From: Brienomyrus brachyistius
Lineage: Eukaryota; Chordata; Actinopteri; Osteoglossiformes; Mormyridae
NCBI RefSeq assembly: GCF_023856365.1
Contig: NC_064535.1
Location: 14,829,863-14,893,862 of the forward strand
Direction: 5' to 3'
Length of the DNA stretch: 64,000 nt
Part shown: positions 52,253-64,000 of the stretch, piece after piece
Layout: every line of letters begins with the position of its first letter
Numbering within the stretch: position 1 is the stretch's first letter
Made by a program: the position numbers and the translations under genes
Notes under the pieces: model-generated
Databases searched by the model: none
What the model was told of the DNA's origin: nothing
Seen by the model: only the letters and a program-made list of their open reading frames with translations

Positions 52253-53027
52253 TCCTTTTATTTTCTTCCCTTGGTGGCCGTGGCATGCGAGTGGGAAGCA
52301 GAGGACAAAAATTTGCGTCTACAAAAGACTCCAGGCCAAACATACAGGAATCAGGGCTCAAGCCATCAAAGCTGCCTTTATACATCAAAAGTCACCAAAT
52401 TCCATGAAGTAGCCGTGTGGTTCTGCTCCTCAGGACATCTGATATATGCCAGGGCTTGTTTTCTTATTGCATATGAGGAATATATGACACACTTCACCTT
52501 CTCACCCATCTAGAAATTGAATTTGGTCTTTTTTCACCAGCATTGGGCTCAAGGGATCTACAAGCCACATTCCCCAAACAACCTAAAACGCATGTTAAAA
52601 TGTGCGCTGGAACTTTGTCAAGAATTATGGAGATTTGCTTCTGTGATCTTAAAGCACAACCAAACCTGTGCTTTTTCCATCTTGGCTGAGTAATGCTTTC
52701 CACATGGTGCTCTCTCTCCTGGTTACTGCGTGCGACTCAGAGGGACGAGTTTTCTTACAGTCAGAGGGGAGATGGATAGCCTTGGAATCACTGTAGCCCC
52801 TCTCCGCCCCCCAACCCCCCCAGAGATGTGGTGCATGTTTATTTTAGAGTCTAGTTCTGGAGCCACCTGGTTCATAGGTTGATGAGGTTAAAGCACGCAT
52901 TTCATAAGTACGTTTGTTTGTCCTCCGCAGGACCGTCAGAGCTGCTGGCCCATGTTGCGGTTCTCTCAAACCTGACACTGTATTTTAATATCTACTAAAA
53001 CGGTTCCACATGTGCTCCTCACATACG

Positions 53028-53035
53028 TGACGTCA
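53028..53035. promoter_or_regulatory. consensus CRE
   Basis: Perfect palindromic TGACGTCA, overlapped on the left by ACGTGA. No gene start can be tied to it. Confidence 0.4.
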
Positions 53036-53442
53036 CCCGCGCCCGATTCATTTAAACTGGAAATGGAGTTCGCTTACAATCAGCCCAGTCTGCCCATGTT
53101 AATTGCTTTTAATAATCATCAGGATCCAAAATGACACAACGGATTTCTTTGCTCACTTATTTCAGCATCTAGATAAAATGAAAAGTTATTATTGGAAACT
53201 TGTGCTATAATTGTGTGTGTTAAGGATAATATTTCAACGTGAAAATGTGTGAGTGGTTAAATCTTTAAGTTCCCGTAAGGAGCGCGCACCAAAAAACGGT
53301 AGCTCCAGTAATTTGTCTCCTCCGTCGCGGTTATCTCACCTCATTTCTCCAGCAGTACGTAAGGATGTCTGCACAGAACTAACGAAAACTCTTGTGCATG
53401 AGCAGAAAATGTAATTACCCGGGCACCCGGACTGCACGGCAA

Positions 53443-53450
53443 TATATAAG
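53443..53450 (+). promoter_or_regulatory. possible TATA box
   Basis: TATATAAG after a GC-rich stretch (CCCGGGCACCCGG) and 0.4 kb after the CRE. If used, transcription would run to the right into the CpG-rich block. No product recognised. Confidence 0.3.
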
Positions 53451-53734
53451 CGAGAAGAAATAAGTTAAATAGGCACGGGGACCGCACTATTGGCGCCTGG
53501 GCCTTTACGAGCAGCACTTGGGGGATACAAGGCTTTTTCAGTCCTTCTCATTTCTGAGCACAATTAATAACTTACAGCTCTGGCTCATATATGCATTGCC
53601 TAAAGTCGATATAAACAAGTCATATGTTCTGTTTGTGTGAAAATTCTGGTGCTGTTCTAAAGAAGCACCTTAAGCATTTTGATATGCTAAACTGAGTTCA
53701 ATATGCATTCGACCTTTTAATTGAACCGCAATCG

Positions 53735-53900
53735 GAATGTTGACGTGCGACAGCGCTGGCTGTGCTCCGCATCACGTACGCGGGGACGGCTGTCAGGAAG
53801 CGTCGCTCCCGTCGCACGTATCGGCTGACCGCAGGTCCCGCGTGAGGAATGAAGGCGCGCGCAACCTACAGCGTTTCGTCACACATTGGCTGGGACCGTT
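53735..53900. other. CpG-rich block with RCGTG motifs
   Basis: CpG is dense here compared with flanks (GACGTGCG, CACGTACGCGG, CGTCGCTCCCGTCGCACG). ACGTG or GCGTG cores of hypoxia-response or E-box type occur several times on both strands. It may be a promoter CpG island of an unrecognised gene. Confidence 0.35.
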
Positions 53901-54789
53901 TGCGTATCGGACGGAAACCATCTACTGTGTTATTGCCTGTTTATGTTTATAGGAAAAGGAATCGTTGAGAGAACATAACATATAAGTTTTGCGTATGTTT
54001 TAACGGTTAACTTGTTAAAAACGGTAAGTCATATACTGTAGCCTAATTCGCCCAATTCGGGACTGCTGCCTCTGTGAGATGTGCAGTCAAAGGACTCTGT
54101 ATTAAATTGTCATCCTTATTCCATATAGTGATCGCTAATTCACGGTTGTCACCGATATTTCCCAGAGGACATACATTTTCCCAGGAACCTTTGATAATCC
54201 ACAATCATAACCAAGAAGTTGTGATGTCCGTTTCATGCTCTAACGACCAAAGTTTCCTGTCTTAAACACCCCCCAGGCGCTAAGGAGATCCTGTGCTGAG
54301 GTTTTAGATGCGGTGTTACATGTACGAGCTGTTGTGCAGGTGCTCAAGAAAGAACCGACCACAGTAACTGCTACCTGCTATTGTTTCTTATCGTTTTTCA
54401 CAGGTCTTATTCTTTGATATTCTTTGCTCACAATTCCCCCCCGAACAATTTCAGTTTTACGCCTTCCCCGGCATCTGTAATAAATCTTATCATAACTCTG
54501 CCACTCCCGTCCTCCTAACGTTCTTTTTTATTGCCTGCTGACATCTCCAATAATATTCTTCTTTCTCCATGCAAATCTGATTTATATCATTCATCGAAGA
54601 TTTATTTATCAATGACTATTTATTTCTTGGTAATATTTCGTCCAACATTGCGTTTTAGTTGGACGGCACTACAGTGTGAAAGATGCTTTCCAATTATCAA
54701 ATGTTTTCGTTACTGTCACTGATCCTGGAAGGCTCTTTCACGTTTAAGTATTAATATGCGTGGTAGGTTAATAATCTATTTTTTGTTGA

Positions 54790-55063
54790 CACGGAAGTGA
54801 CAGCGTAAGGAGACGATGTGAATGTTCGCACGTGTCTCTGAAAGGGAGGGACCGGAGCGCCAGTGGTCTCTCATCCGAAAAGTAAATGAAGAACGTCTGC
54901 TAGGAGGAGGACTGACAGTCTCCCACTGTACGCACCGTACATTGCGGCTATTCTGGTGAAATGCGCGCTAATAGTAGCTTTACTTGAAACTTCACTTTGG
55001 AAGTGGATCGCTGTTGGATTCTTAACAAGTCGGGACCATCCAGTATGAAGTGCGACCTACGGT
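54790..55063 (+). other. possible first exon of an unidentified gene
   Basis: Moderately GC-rich sequence that ends with ATGAAGTGCGACCTACG followed by GTAGGAAGG, a possible donor. Downstream sequence to the window end has no recognisable continuing exon, so any gene would have a large first intron. Weak. Confidence 0.15.
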
Positions 55064-58000
55064 AGGAAGGAAGAGTCTTTTGCGTTTGGTACCCCAGGGC
55101 TCTTCGTGTTTGATTTATCGTGGTTTTCTTGTTTTGCGTGTGATCACAAGTTATAGGACGACTCGAGTTGTTATTTCAGCCTATTACTTAGATTCGTGCG
55201 AATATTATATTTTAAATACTTTACATACAACTGTGAATTGAGCCCAACTTAAAACTTAATTGTAATGTGAATTATTAGATGTTTCACTGTATAACAGTAT
55301 CATTTAAAAATGATATTTTGAAAAAAATATTGAACTGTAGTTACAGTTAGTCTTGGCTATTCTATTGGACATTCCTTGGGGGGGTAGGACAGCTGACTCA
55401 CCTGGAATGCTGTTCTCGGAGGACAAGGAAACTGAGTCTTTGTAATTACCTTCCTGTTGTCAAGGGCAAGACATCATCTTTCAAAGCACTTTCTCTTTTT
55501 GTGAGACCTTGACAACTCAAATCAGAGGACAGTTTCCGAAGACTGAGAAAAGGGGGTTATCTGGGTAGCACTAAGTAAGTCCTGTAAGTACCTTGCATCC
55601 AGAATTTGATGCATCTGCTTAGTGTGCTCGTGACTTTAAGTCAGAGTAGTGTATTCCTTAGCAGCCATGCAAAGAAAGTTAAAGCGGATTGTGGTGCCCA
55701 GCTGTCCAGCTGTGTAGTGTTGGCACAAAGTAGACATGCGGCTTACAGCGGTGCCTAAGGGTGTACACCACTCTGCGATTAATAATGTGCTCTCTCAGGA
55801 GGGAGTCTGTCAGTAGATGACAGTGACACGGTTGCATGGATCGTGCTCCCTCACTCATTTCAGATACACCCTTAGGTATTTGGTTCTGGGTCCCACAGAT
55901 ATGTTGTTCTGCATCCACCCGAGGCAGCAGCAGACTCTTTGGATACTTCCTGAATATTTTACCGGACCCTGAATGAAGTAAAAAAATGACAGATTTTTTT
56001 AAATATTCAGTTCTTACATATTGTTCTTAAATGAATAATTTTTTGGCAAATTTAAATGCAAATTTTGCTGTTGTCATATCAACCTATATAATCCATCCAT
56101 CCATCCATCCATTTCCTATACCTGCATGTCCTCAGCTCTATATATTCACATGAAAAAACTCAGTTATTCTCTGCAGAAAATTGCACACTCTGGAAAGTAG
56201 TCATGACTGCCTTCGTTTGTGGGCGGATAGGACAAGAACTTTCCAAAATCTTCATAACCTTTTCAAAACATGTCAAAATTTTGCCTGAGAGATGGGAAAG
56301 TGTGTGGATCAGAGGGTTAAGATGCGGCGGTCGCTGGTTCAGTTCCCTAGGTTGGCAAAGTGAAGTCACCCTTGGGCCCCAAACCATGAACGGTCTGATT
56401 CAGTTTTCTCAAGAAATGCATGTGACTTTGGATGCTCAATAAATACAATTTTATGAAAAGTGGCACATTTCCATGGAAAACATAATGTCGTGTCTGTGTA
56501 TTAGTAGAAAAACCATCAATACTCAGCAGATTTCAAAACGATCAGGTCTTTCGTTATACGCTGGAGTCACATTAGTCTGTCAGCACCGAACTTCTTAACA
56601 TGATGTCACAATTATTTGCCATTTTGTTTTCTTTTTGTTTTGTTCTTTTCAAATGCGAACCAGTAAATCAACTAATTCTAGAGCAGTCTGTTTTTCTTTT
56701 GTATTCTGCAGTGTATTAAAATGTGCATCGTATCAGTTACAGTTCACTATAATTATTTGCCGATTAAAGAAAAGTTAAGATTTTGCAACCGTATGACATA
56801 TGCAACTGTATGACGTATGTTCTATGCTTAAATTGTGTAGAATGCTAACTTGACCTTTTATCTGCTCTTGCTATCGTACAGCTGCACTGTGAGTGGTGCA
56901 TTAAAAACGTTTTTGGATTAAGAAAGCAAAGGCATTTCTTTGTAATAAAATGGTGACATCTAGTGGTTAATGACGGTACCAGCACGCTTTGGTACCAAAC
57001 CCCCACTAAACAATATACAGCATAGTACATAAAACATCATGTAAATAAAATAAATAATTAAAATCTGTGGAGAAACACAAGGGCTGCATAATGTCTACAC
57101 AAATGGGATGTAACAGTGCCGGTGTGTGAATATCATATACATAAAATGAGAGTGTAGCTGGTCATTTCTGTCTTCCAATTAATTGATGTCACTTATGCTT
57201 AATGTAAAATACAATTTTCAGTATAAGTTTTAATGAACTCATTTTTCTAGCATCACTGGTTATGCACCAGTCTATACCAGAGAGCCAAATTTAGATCAAG
57301 AGCATTAGAACACGTCTTTTTACGAACATACGGAAAATCATTTTAGTCTCCCATATACACTGTGGAATTATGGTGGGATTATGTGCTAATATAATCAGGC
57401 TTAATTGTTATTAAATGTGCTCATTTACTGATTGATGGAGAGTCAAACTAGTTAGTGGAATTGCATCGCATTTGATATCTGTTAAACCAATGCAGCCAAG
57501 TTAATGAATGTAACGATATCCCTTTAATTTCATCAAAGACTTTTTCCTGATTGCATAAGATCTTAAACGACGATTGTTCATATTGTCTATCACTTAACCT
57601 TGGGGTCATTGTAAAAAAACTGCATCATTATTCTGTATAGTTCTTATTCTCTTCTATGTCAACAAAAGCATTCTTACTGCATCAGTTACTTAACCTGCAC
57701 TACTATCCTTGCACTTTATCAGAGGGGCACCATGATATGATGTAAATTTTGACTGGGCCAGACCTCTGTTTCTATAAGAAGTAGTCTGCATCAGCCCAGA
57801 GAAGTTACCTTGGTGCAGCAGTAGAGAGAGGAGTCTTACTTCGTCTGGCCCCATCATGCATACACTGTCTCTGGCAGATAGAGGGTGCTGTGGCACCCAA
57901 GCCTTGGTCTGGCTTGTTGTCATCCTTTGAGATACAGGGTGCTGTGTTACCTTCTCATAATAGTCATCCCGTGATACAGAATTCCTTTGTTCCTGGGAAG

Positions 58001-59210
58001 GGTGCATTCCAAGAGATCTTGGCACATGTTGTCATGTAGTTTTGAGGAGTATTATGGAATGTTTCTATCTTCTATGGTTACCCCAATCTGATGCTATTTG
58101 TGGAGTAGGTTGGTCTAACCTATTTCTGGTTTAGGGATTTCTGTTAAGTCTGTGACTGTGGTAGTAATAGTGATTAGTCATGGGTTTTTCCAGTCTTGCA
58201 CCTAAAATGAAGTTAAGCTCACATAGAGTTGATTTTAGCTGGTTATTTACAATTATGACTAGTTTCAGTATCAACAAGATCAAATAAGTTGCCATTTTCA
58301 CCAGTTTATAAACTGGTGAAATTCAGTTTAAGGCCCCTGTTCAAAGGTACAACAGCTGTGCCCTCCTTCCAGCACCTTGAAATTCATCAGATTGTTTATC
58401 CATATGAGTATGATGTACTGTATATCCAACTGCATCGTGAGTGCCTTACATTTCGGAAGAGTTGTGGTTTCTGCAAAACTAAGCTTACGGTACATGATGG
58501 AAATGTCAAGGGCTCATCCTGCAAGCTAAAGAGGAACCTGGGGGTTTTGCGTGTTTTTTTCTTCCTTTTGAGTCTTTGTGTGTCTGCCTGCCAGTTTTTC
58601 TGTTAGTGTTCACACTGACATTTATGTCAGTGTGAAGCCCCCCCCCCCCCCCGCCCCCAAAGGTAGGGGTTAGCAAAACATATGTGTGAGTCAGTAAATC
58701 TGCAGTGCTAGCCAGCGGAGAAGCTGCATGGTGGGTTTATCCCCAGAACATTCATATCAGCACACAAAACCAAATATATATACACTGCGATAAGCCTCTC
58801 TAAACTTAGAGGGAATGCAGATTACGGCCCATACACTGAAGAGCCTCTCGCAGATTTTTTTGTAGCTTTATTGTTGGATTTTTAAGAATGTTTACAGGGC
58901 GAGTGGAACCCTGCCATGCAGCAAATCCGATTTGCCGTAAATCCCAGCAAAACCTCAATTCGGTATAATCCTTAAGGCCATGAAGTGAGAAATCCTTCTC
59001 ACATGATAAAATGGAAAAGTGAGACTGTGTACCACAGGTAGGTGGGAGGGAGTGGTGAACCCTTTGCCGTCCTGACTGGAAAATCACTCTTCAGTCTTCT
59101 GCTGGGGGCATTTCAGCTTCTTGAGTTGGGGGCTGTTTTACGTTGTTGGAATATAACGGGGCTGTGATCTTGTGCTGCCACTTCAAATTCCACACTGTAT
59201 GCTGCATCCC
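55064..59210. other. non-coding, no gene recognised
   Basis: AT-rich DNA. A short minus-strand SINE-tail-like piece with a (CATC)n run lies near 56093-56114. A 111-codon minus frame at 58025-57690 has no recognised domain. See the hairpin at 58609. Confidence 0.4.
58609..58636. repeat. perfect 13-bp inverted repeat
   Basis: TTCACACTGACAT and its exact complement ATGTCAGTGTGAA are separated by two T, followed at once by a C tract. Confidence 0.8.
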
Positions 59211-59523
59211 AGAGGTGGCAAGGTGGTGCAGTGGTTAGTACTCTGTGTGTGGAGTTTGCATGTTCTCCCCATGTCGTTGTGGGGTTTCCTCCGGGTACTC
59301 TGGTTTCCCCCCACAGTCCAAAAACATGCTGAGGCTAATTGGGGTTACTAAATTGCCCACAGGTGTGCATGTGTGAGTGACTGGTGTGTGAGTGTGCCCT
59401 GCGATGAGCTGGCCCCCCATCCTAGGTTGTTCCCTGCCTCGTGCCCATTGCTTCCGGGATAGGCTCCGGACCCCCCGCGACCCAGTAGGATTGGGTTTGG
59501 AAAGCGGTTTGGAAAATGGATGG
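59211..59523 (+). mobile_element. tRNA-derived SINE with internal deletion
   Basis: Same head, body and tail as the copy at 13156, but the stretch between box A and the TTTGCATGTTCTCCCC body is shortened and box B is lost. It is flanked by a perfect 12-base duplication ATGCTGCATCCC (59199-59210 and 59524-59535). Confidence 0.88.
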
Positions 59524-59535
59524 ATGCTGCATCCC

Positions 59536-59997
59536 TATTGGAGACTCTTCATCTCTCGGCCTCAGTGGTGGTTTAAGGGAACTGGCTTGAATGGTTACCC
59601 AGAGAGCAAGTTGTGTCAAAGAGTGGAAGTGATCTGGGTCACGTGTCAACGTGTCTGTGTGAGTGATGGGGAAGGAGAAGCAGGAGAAATGTTTTAACCT
59701 TTACATTTGTGTCAATCGATCTTCCAACTACCCATACAGTGTAGGACCATAGGGGGCCTACGGTCTATCACAGGCAGCACAGGACATAAGGCAGCGGTAC
59801 ACCCTGGGGGGGATGCCAGTCCATCATAGGGCACGTACTCATGTGTACACACTAAAGGCAATCTATTGTGGGGGGAAACACGAGTACAAGGAGGACAGCT
59901 ATGTGGCACAGGGAGAAAATTCCAGCTCTAAAATTCCCCCAGCCATGGAAGCGTGAGGTGACCTACCCACTCTACCTTCTTCGGGCGGTTTAAAATA

Positions 59998-60029
<32 letters not shown>

Positions 60030-62640
60030 CTGCAATGGCCTCTTTTCTCCACTAGAGGGAGGCTGTTGCATTCTGAATCTGCAATAAACTTCTGAAATTT
60101 GAAATTTCTTAATTTAATGTAAGAAAACCCAAGACCATCAAATCTTAACACTGCAATGAAATTAACTCTAATTAACGCTTAATTATCCTGCATGTTTTTC
60201 TGATTATTTGATTGTTTTCTCATACAGGAGTATTAGCTGAGTATTTGTCCCACTGTATGACTGTCCATCGATTTGTCCACGGGCTGCACTTTCTTCTTTG
60301 AAGCTCTAACGTGCTGTAAGTTGCGTGAGAAACTGTAAGACCGATGGTCTGACTAAAATATCCCCACAAAAGTGTTAAAAACGTATTTGGGGAAGTGTTC
60401 CTTTGCTGCGGCTCCCACTTCACAATATTAGGCAAGAAAAATACTTTTTTATTTTTGGCAAAGGTTGCAGATCATCAATTGAACTGTACGGTATGAAAAC
60501 CATTTTAGACAAGATGTTTGCCTTACATTAACTCATGTAGTATGTAAAACAGAAGTGGTTTATCGCATTATTAGAGCTCGCTCTGTCTATTTTAAATTAA
60601 TTTTGCACTCTGTTCAAAGCGGAATTCTAATCCAAATTAATTTACTGGGTTCGACAGGATCTCTAGTATAAAATTGTGATTTTGTTTTTTATTCATGCCC
60701 ATGCATTCAGGTCAGTCTCTCGCAGAAACATTTGCACGGCATTGAGGCGAGCAGGAGGGAGCATCGCTCTCAGTAAGGTACGCAACGTCAGAGAAGAGAG
60801 GAGCACAGTGCTGAGGACCACAGAGTAAATGCAGTAAACAGAGTTTCAGTGCTTAGCCTGGTGCAGAACTGACTAAGGGCCCCCTGTGATTTCAAATGGC
60901 TCAGAGGTGGCTGTTCACGTGGAACTCACTGCAATTGTACACTTTTACCCCAGTTCTCTTGTGCCAGATCTGGAGAATAGATAACATTTCAGCAAACAGT
61001 GTTCTCAGTTTAATCACCAGTTTAATCACAAACACAGAATGTTGCTTGTCCTCCCAGTATGTTTGTGTACTGGTTTGCCTTGGAGGGGGGGGGGTTGGCA
61101 AATAGCCCTCACCTCTCATCTCTGGACCAAACACAAAGTTTTTTTTTCCTGCCAGTTCCAAACACTTTGGAAAGAGCCCCATACCCCAGCTCTTTTATCA
61201 GCAGAGGGGCGTCACCAGGACTCTAGGCTTCTGTGTCAGAATAGGGGTACAATGGATCAGGGGACGATTCGGCATGATCTCGTACTTGTTTATGACCTGG
61301 GGCCTCCAGCTCGTCATTCGTCCGACTCTGGTTGCGGTTGTCAGCATTCTTTGTCCGTTTCTGCTTTTGGTGCTGGACTGCATGGCTCCTAATAGACCGC
61401 ACAATTGCAAAAACTCTTGCCCTCAGCCGCTATGTGACGCGTGCAAGCTCAGGCCGGGGCAGAAGTCGTTCGTGGGGGTGGGTGGCCGATAGGTACAGAG
61501 CTTAGAAGGTTCCCATGAGAAAGCTGTTGTAGCAGAGCGCAGGGCGGAAGCTGTGGTCGGCGCGGTTACAGCGCGACGCTCGCCAGGCTGCGCTTGCAGC
61601 CGCCATGCGGCTCCATGTCCCAGGTCACGGGGATGCTCTGTGTCAGTCATGTGAACCAGCTGGTGGAAACCTCAAGACCCTGGTTCAGGAGGTGATGGAT
61701 CGGTCACAGAGATACTAGCCGGGTCAAAGCCTTTGTGGCATGAAAGTTATTTTCACTTGATTTGTTTTTGACACTAACTGCAACCAGAGCCCAAAAAAAT
61801 AACTTCATGAACTTTTCTACTGTTGAGCTACTGGAATTTCTTTATTCCTTTATTTCTTTATAAGTTTCCCGCTTGTTTGGGTTCCTGTGTGTGATTCGCC
61901 ATCGGCATCACTGCCTTTCCTATCTCGATCTTTCTTTTTTTTACTGTGCTGCACATGGTGCAGGTAGCAAAAGAGTCTGCGATTAGGAGCTTTTTCCGAA
62001 GTTAGTAGGTCAGACGGGAAACACGGGGGCTTAGAGCGTCTCTGTTTTTCACTGCTTCTCTGACGGATCTCCATAAGGTACCATATGCATGTTACGCACA
62101 GCGGAGGAATGGAGGGGTGACATGAAATCTTTGCTCTTGGCTTGTCGAAAGGAGGCATTTTGTCCTCTCAGAAACAGGGGTTTTGCTGATTTGCATGAGA
62201 GGCAGTAGCACGGCCAAGGCATGGCCTGTGGTCGCTGTTTCTTGGTTCTGTCTTCGGGTCACTAGGAGAAGCAGCATCCATTCTGGGTTCAGCCTGGTTT
62301 TGGCATCTCTTTCTGCTAATAAGGACTCTGTGTCCTTCCCGGGTGTGACTTCACCTGCTCTTACAGAACAGAATGACAGACATTCTCACTTGTTATTATT
62401 AAACTGACACCCCTCACCCCCACATCAGTCTTCGCATTTCAGGTCAGGATAGTATTGATGTAATGTGAGTTTCTCAGTCATTTCATGCTATTCATCTTCA
62501 CAGTCCTAAAAAGCATGTGATGCAAAAATGCTAAACCTGTTTCCATTATCAGACATTTCTTTGAAACTTCAAGAAGGGATGCAGAAATATCTCACAAAGA
62601 CATTCCCACAGTGAACAGTTGAATAAAATAGTAATGTCTT
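59536..62640. other. non-coding, no gene recognised
   Basis: No exon could be supported on either strand. A run of A lies near 60004-60029 and a G-run near 61085. A GC-richer stretch at 61430-61630 has no recognisable coding signal. Confidence 0.4.
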
Positions 62641-62951
62641 GCATTAACTGCGTCTTCATAAGGCCTTTATAATGCATTCATAGAACATTTAGTGCACCTT
62701 CACAATGCCTTTATAATGCATTCATAAGCATTATGAAACATCCTAACTTACCTTAATAGCTTTGATTTATATGAGATAATAACAAACATTATGCGATTAT
62801 CTGATTATAATATTTGTTATTATCATATAATATTTGTTATTGACGTATATTAAAGATGTTTATATATGTTAGGATGTTATGGTGTACTTACATGCTGCTT
62901 ATGAATGTTCTATGAATGCATTATAAAGGCATTATAAAGGTGCAGTTAATG
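62641..62951. mobile_element. palindromic MITE, about 311 bp
   Basis: The arm 62641-62686 (GCATTAACTGCGTC to CATTCATAGAAC) is mirrored at 62906-62951 (GTTCTATGAATGC to GCAGTTAATG) with few mismatches. The arm contains a repeated TTTATAATGCATTCAT motif. The centre is a second AT-rich near-palindrome. No ORF and no certain target duplication. Confidence 0.7.
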
Positions 62952-64000
62952 TAAAGCCTCAACAAATACATTTCTTTTAACTCTCAACTAAAGTAAGTCA
63001 TTAACACCCATAATTGGCATCTGGTGAAATCGGAAACTCCCTTACTATTGAGTTTTGGTCTGAGATGCTCCACTGGAGAGGGTATGGTTCAAACTGCCAA
63101 GCAACCAAATATGCTCTCAGGATTACTTTTTATGTACAAAGTAACAGCCCTTGGTGATATACACTAAAGACACCTGGCATCCCTGTTGACATTAGCCCAG
63201 GGGAGCAGCTTGGGGAGTCTATGTCCAGCCCATTGCAACCCATATAGATGTGTCCGCGATCCATAGAGAGCTCCTCCTTTGGCCACACGTTCATGAGAAA
63301 AACATGTTTGTTTACAGAAGTAAACAAACTGCCCAGAAATCAGGACAAAGGCCATCGTCGTAGAGGGACATCAGCGGTCCCCGTGACAGCCAGAAAGTGC
63401 ATTTCCCAGCTGTGCCCATGCCTTTGCCAAGAAAGCTCTTCCTGTCTGAGTCACTCCAACCTAGGACCAGCATGTGGCCTTCAGGCTTTTCCACATGAGA
63501 CAGAAAGTGCAAGCGTGGACAACTCTGGTTCCTTAGTGGAGAATGCATTTGGTAGGGGTCCCCTCTCTAGAATGGAGGGGTTTGAGTCTTGGGACAGCAC
63601 GTGCATTTTGTTGTGGTATCGCTCATGTGCTTCGGTGGGGAACACGCATTACCACAGGGTGACTGCGACATGGAGGAAGATGTTGGTTTCACACACTGGT
63701 TGGTAAGTTGCAAGTGAACCGCTTGTATTTTCTTGTGACGTTCATTTGTAAAAACATGGATCCTTAAAATCTTTAACAAGGTTTGAAAAGGACAAGCCTT
63801 TCATTGCCAATCTGCAGATGTATGGATACTGACAGCAAGTATCCAACGCCACCCTGAGCAGCGAGGGCCCAGAGTAGCTCTGATCACTGATAAGGTATCA
63901 CCTCATGAGACACATCGATTTTGGCCCATACCGGTGCCCATGCTGTGGCCCTAAGAGACCTCTCTTTTGTCTCTGGCTCCATCTATGGAATATGTGGGCT
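62952..64000. other. non-coding, no gene recognised
   Basis: A 152-codon + frame at 63248-63706 has no recognised domain and no splice or promoter context. Confidence 0.35.

Noticed and set aside
47137..52513. Two + strand open frames of more than 1700 codons, proline-rich, across the minisatellite
   Set aside because: They result from a C-rich repeat without stop codons on the + strand; overlapping frames are both open with equivalent repeats, and there is no unique coding sequence or start context.
53737..53952. 71-codon + frame in the CpG-rich block
   Set aside because: The frame follows CpG density; no conserved residues or splice sites support coding.
57690..58025. 111-codon minus-strand open frame
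   Set aside because: No recognisable domain, no promoter or splice context; length is compatible with chance.
63248..63706. 152-codon + strand open frame
   Set aside because: No domain or exon structure recognised, cysteine/serine-rich composition like translated non-coding DNA.
43036..64000. epas1 exons expected upstream of rhoq from human synteny
   Set aside because: No bHLH-PAS exon could be found on either strand in this interval.

Overview
The window is vertebrate nuclear DNA, almost certainly from a teleost fish. It has few, intron-rich genes with GT-AG exons, wide intergenic spaces, CA/TG and TA microsatellites, fish-type tRNA-derived SINEs ending in (GATG)n, hAT and Tc1/IS630-like DNA transposons and MITEs. 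I reconstructed three intact protein genes exon by exon with consistent splice phases: a GTP cyclohydrolase I gene (gch2/gch1 type, + strand, 403-3684, 239 aa), cript (- strand, 9901-8357, 101 aa) and rhoq/TC10 (- strand, 43177-24893, 204 aa).

Layout. 1-5 kb: gch promoter with TATA box, six exons, and a 3' UTR carrying a hAT MITE with an internal minisatellite. 5.9-6.7 kb: a broken mobile-element ORF preceded by a heat-shock-promoter-like block. 7.2-9.9 kb: cript, tail to tail with gch, with a 102-bp tandem repeat that has amplified the exon-4 splice donor. 9.9-10.3 kb: a promoter that looks bidirectional. 10.8-17.7 kb: a transposon graveyard with MITEs, SINEs and a nested Tc1/IS630-like element with a broken transposase. 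19.7-20.5 kb: short stretches that match the last exons of pigf but carry a stop and frameshifts. 24.9-43.2 kb: rhoq with a 14-kb second intron. 47.2-52.25 kb: a 5-kb C-rich minisatellite organised in a higher-order repeat of about 2.155 kb. 52.3-64 kb: no recognised gene; some promoter-like elements at 53-55 kb, one SINE and one palindromic MITE.

Gene order cript - (pigf) - rhoq, with cript and rhoq on one strand and the pigf relic on the other, matches human 2p21 (CRIPT-PIGF-RHOQ). Human GCH1 lies on the related 14q22 block near SOCS4, while CRIPT lies near SOCS5. This favours gch2, the fish paralogue, for the GCH gene here, but that is inference. The genes are not an operon: GCH makes the pterin precursor for BH4 and pteridine pigments, CRIPT is a small CXXC protein, and RHOQ is a membrane-bound Rho GTPase.

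Main points for a second look: the apparent pigf pseudogene at the syntenic place, the higher-order minisatellite upstream of rhoq, and the heat-shock-element/TATA arrangement in front of a mobile ORF relic. Protein identities come from recalled family sequences; no database search was possible.
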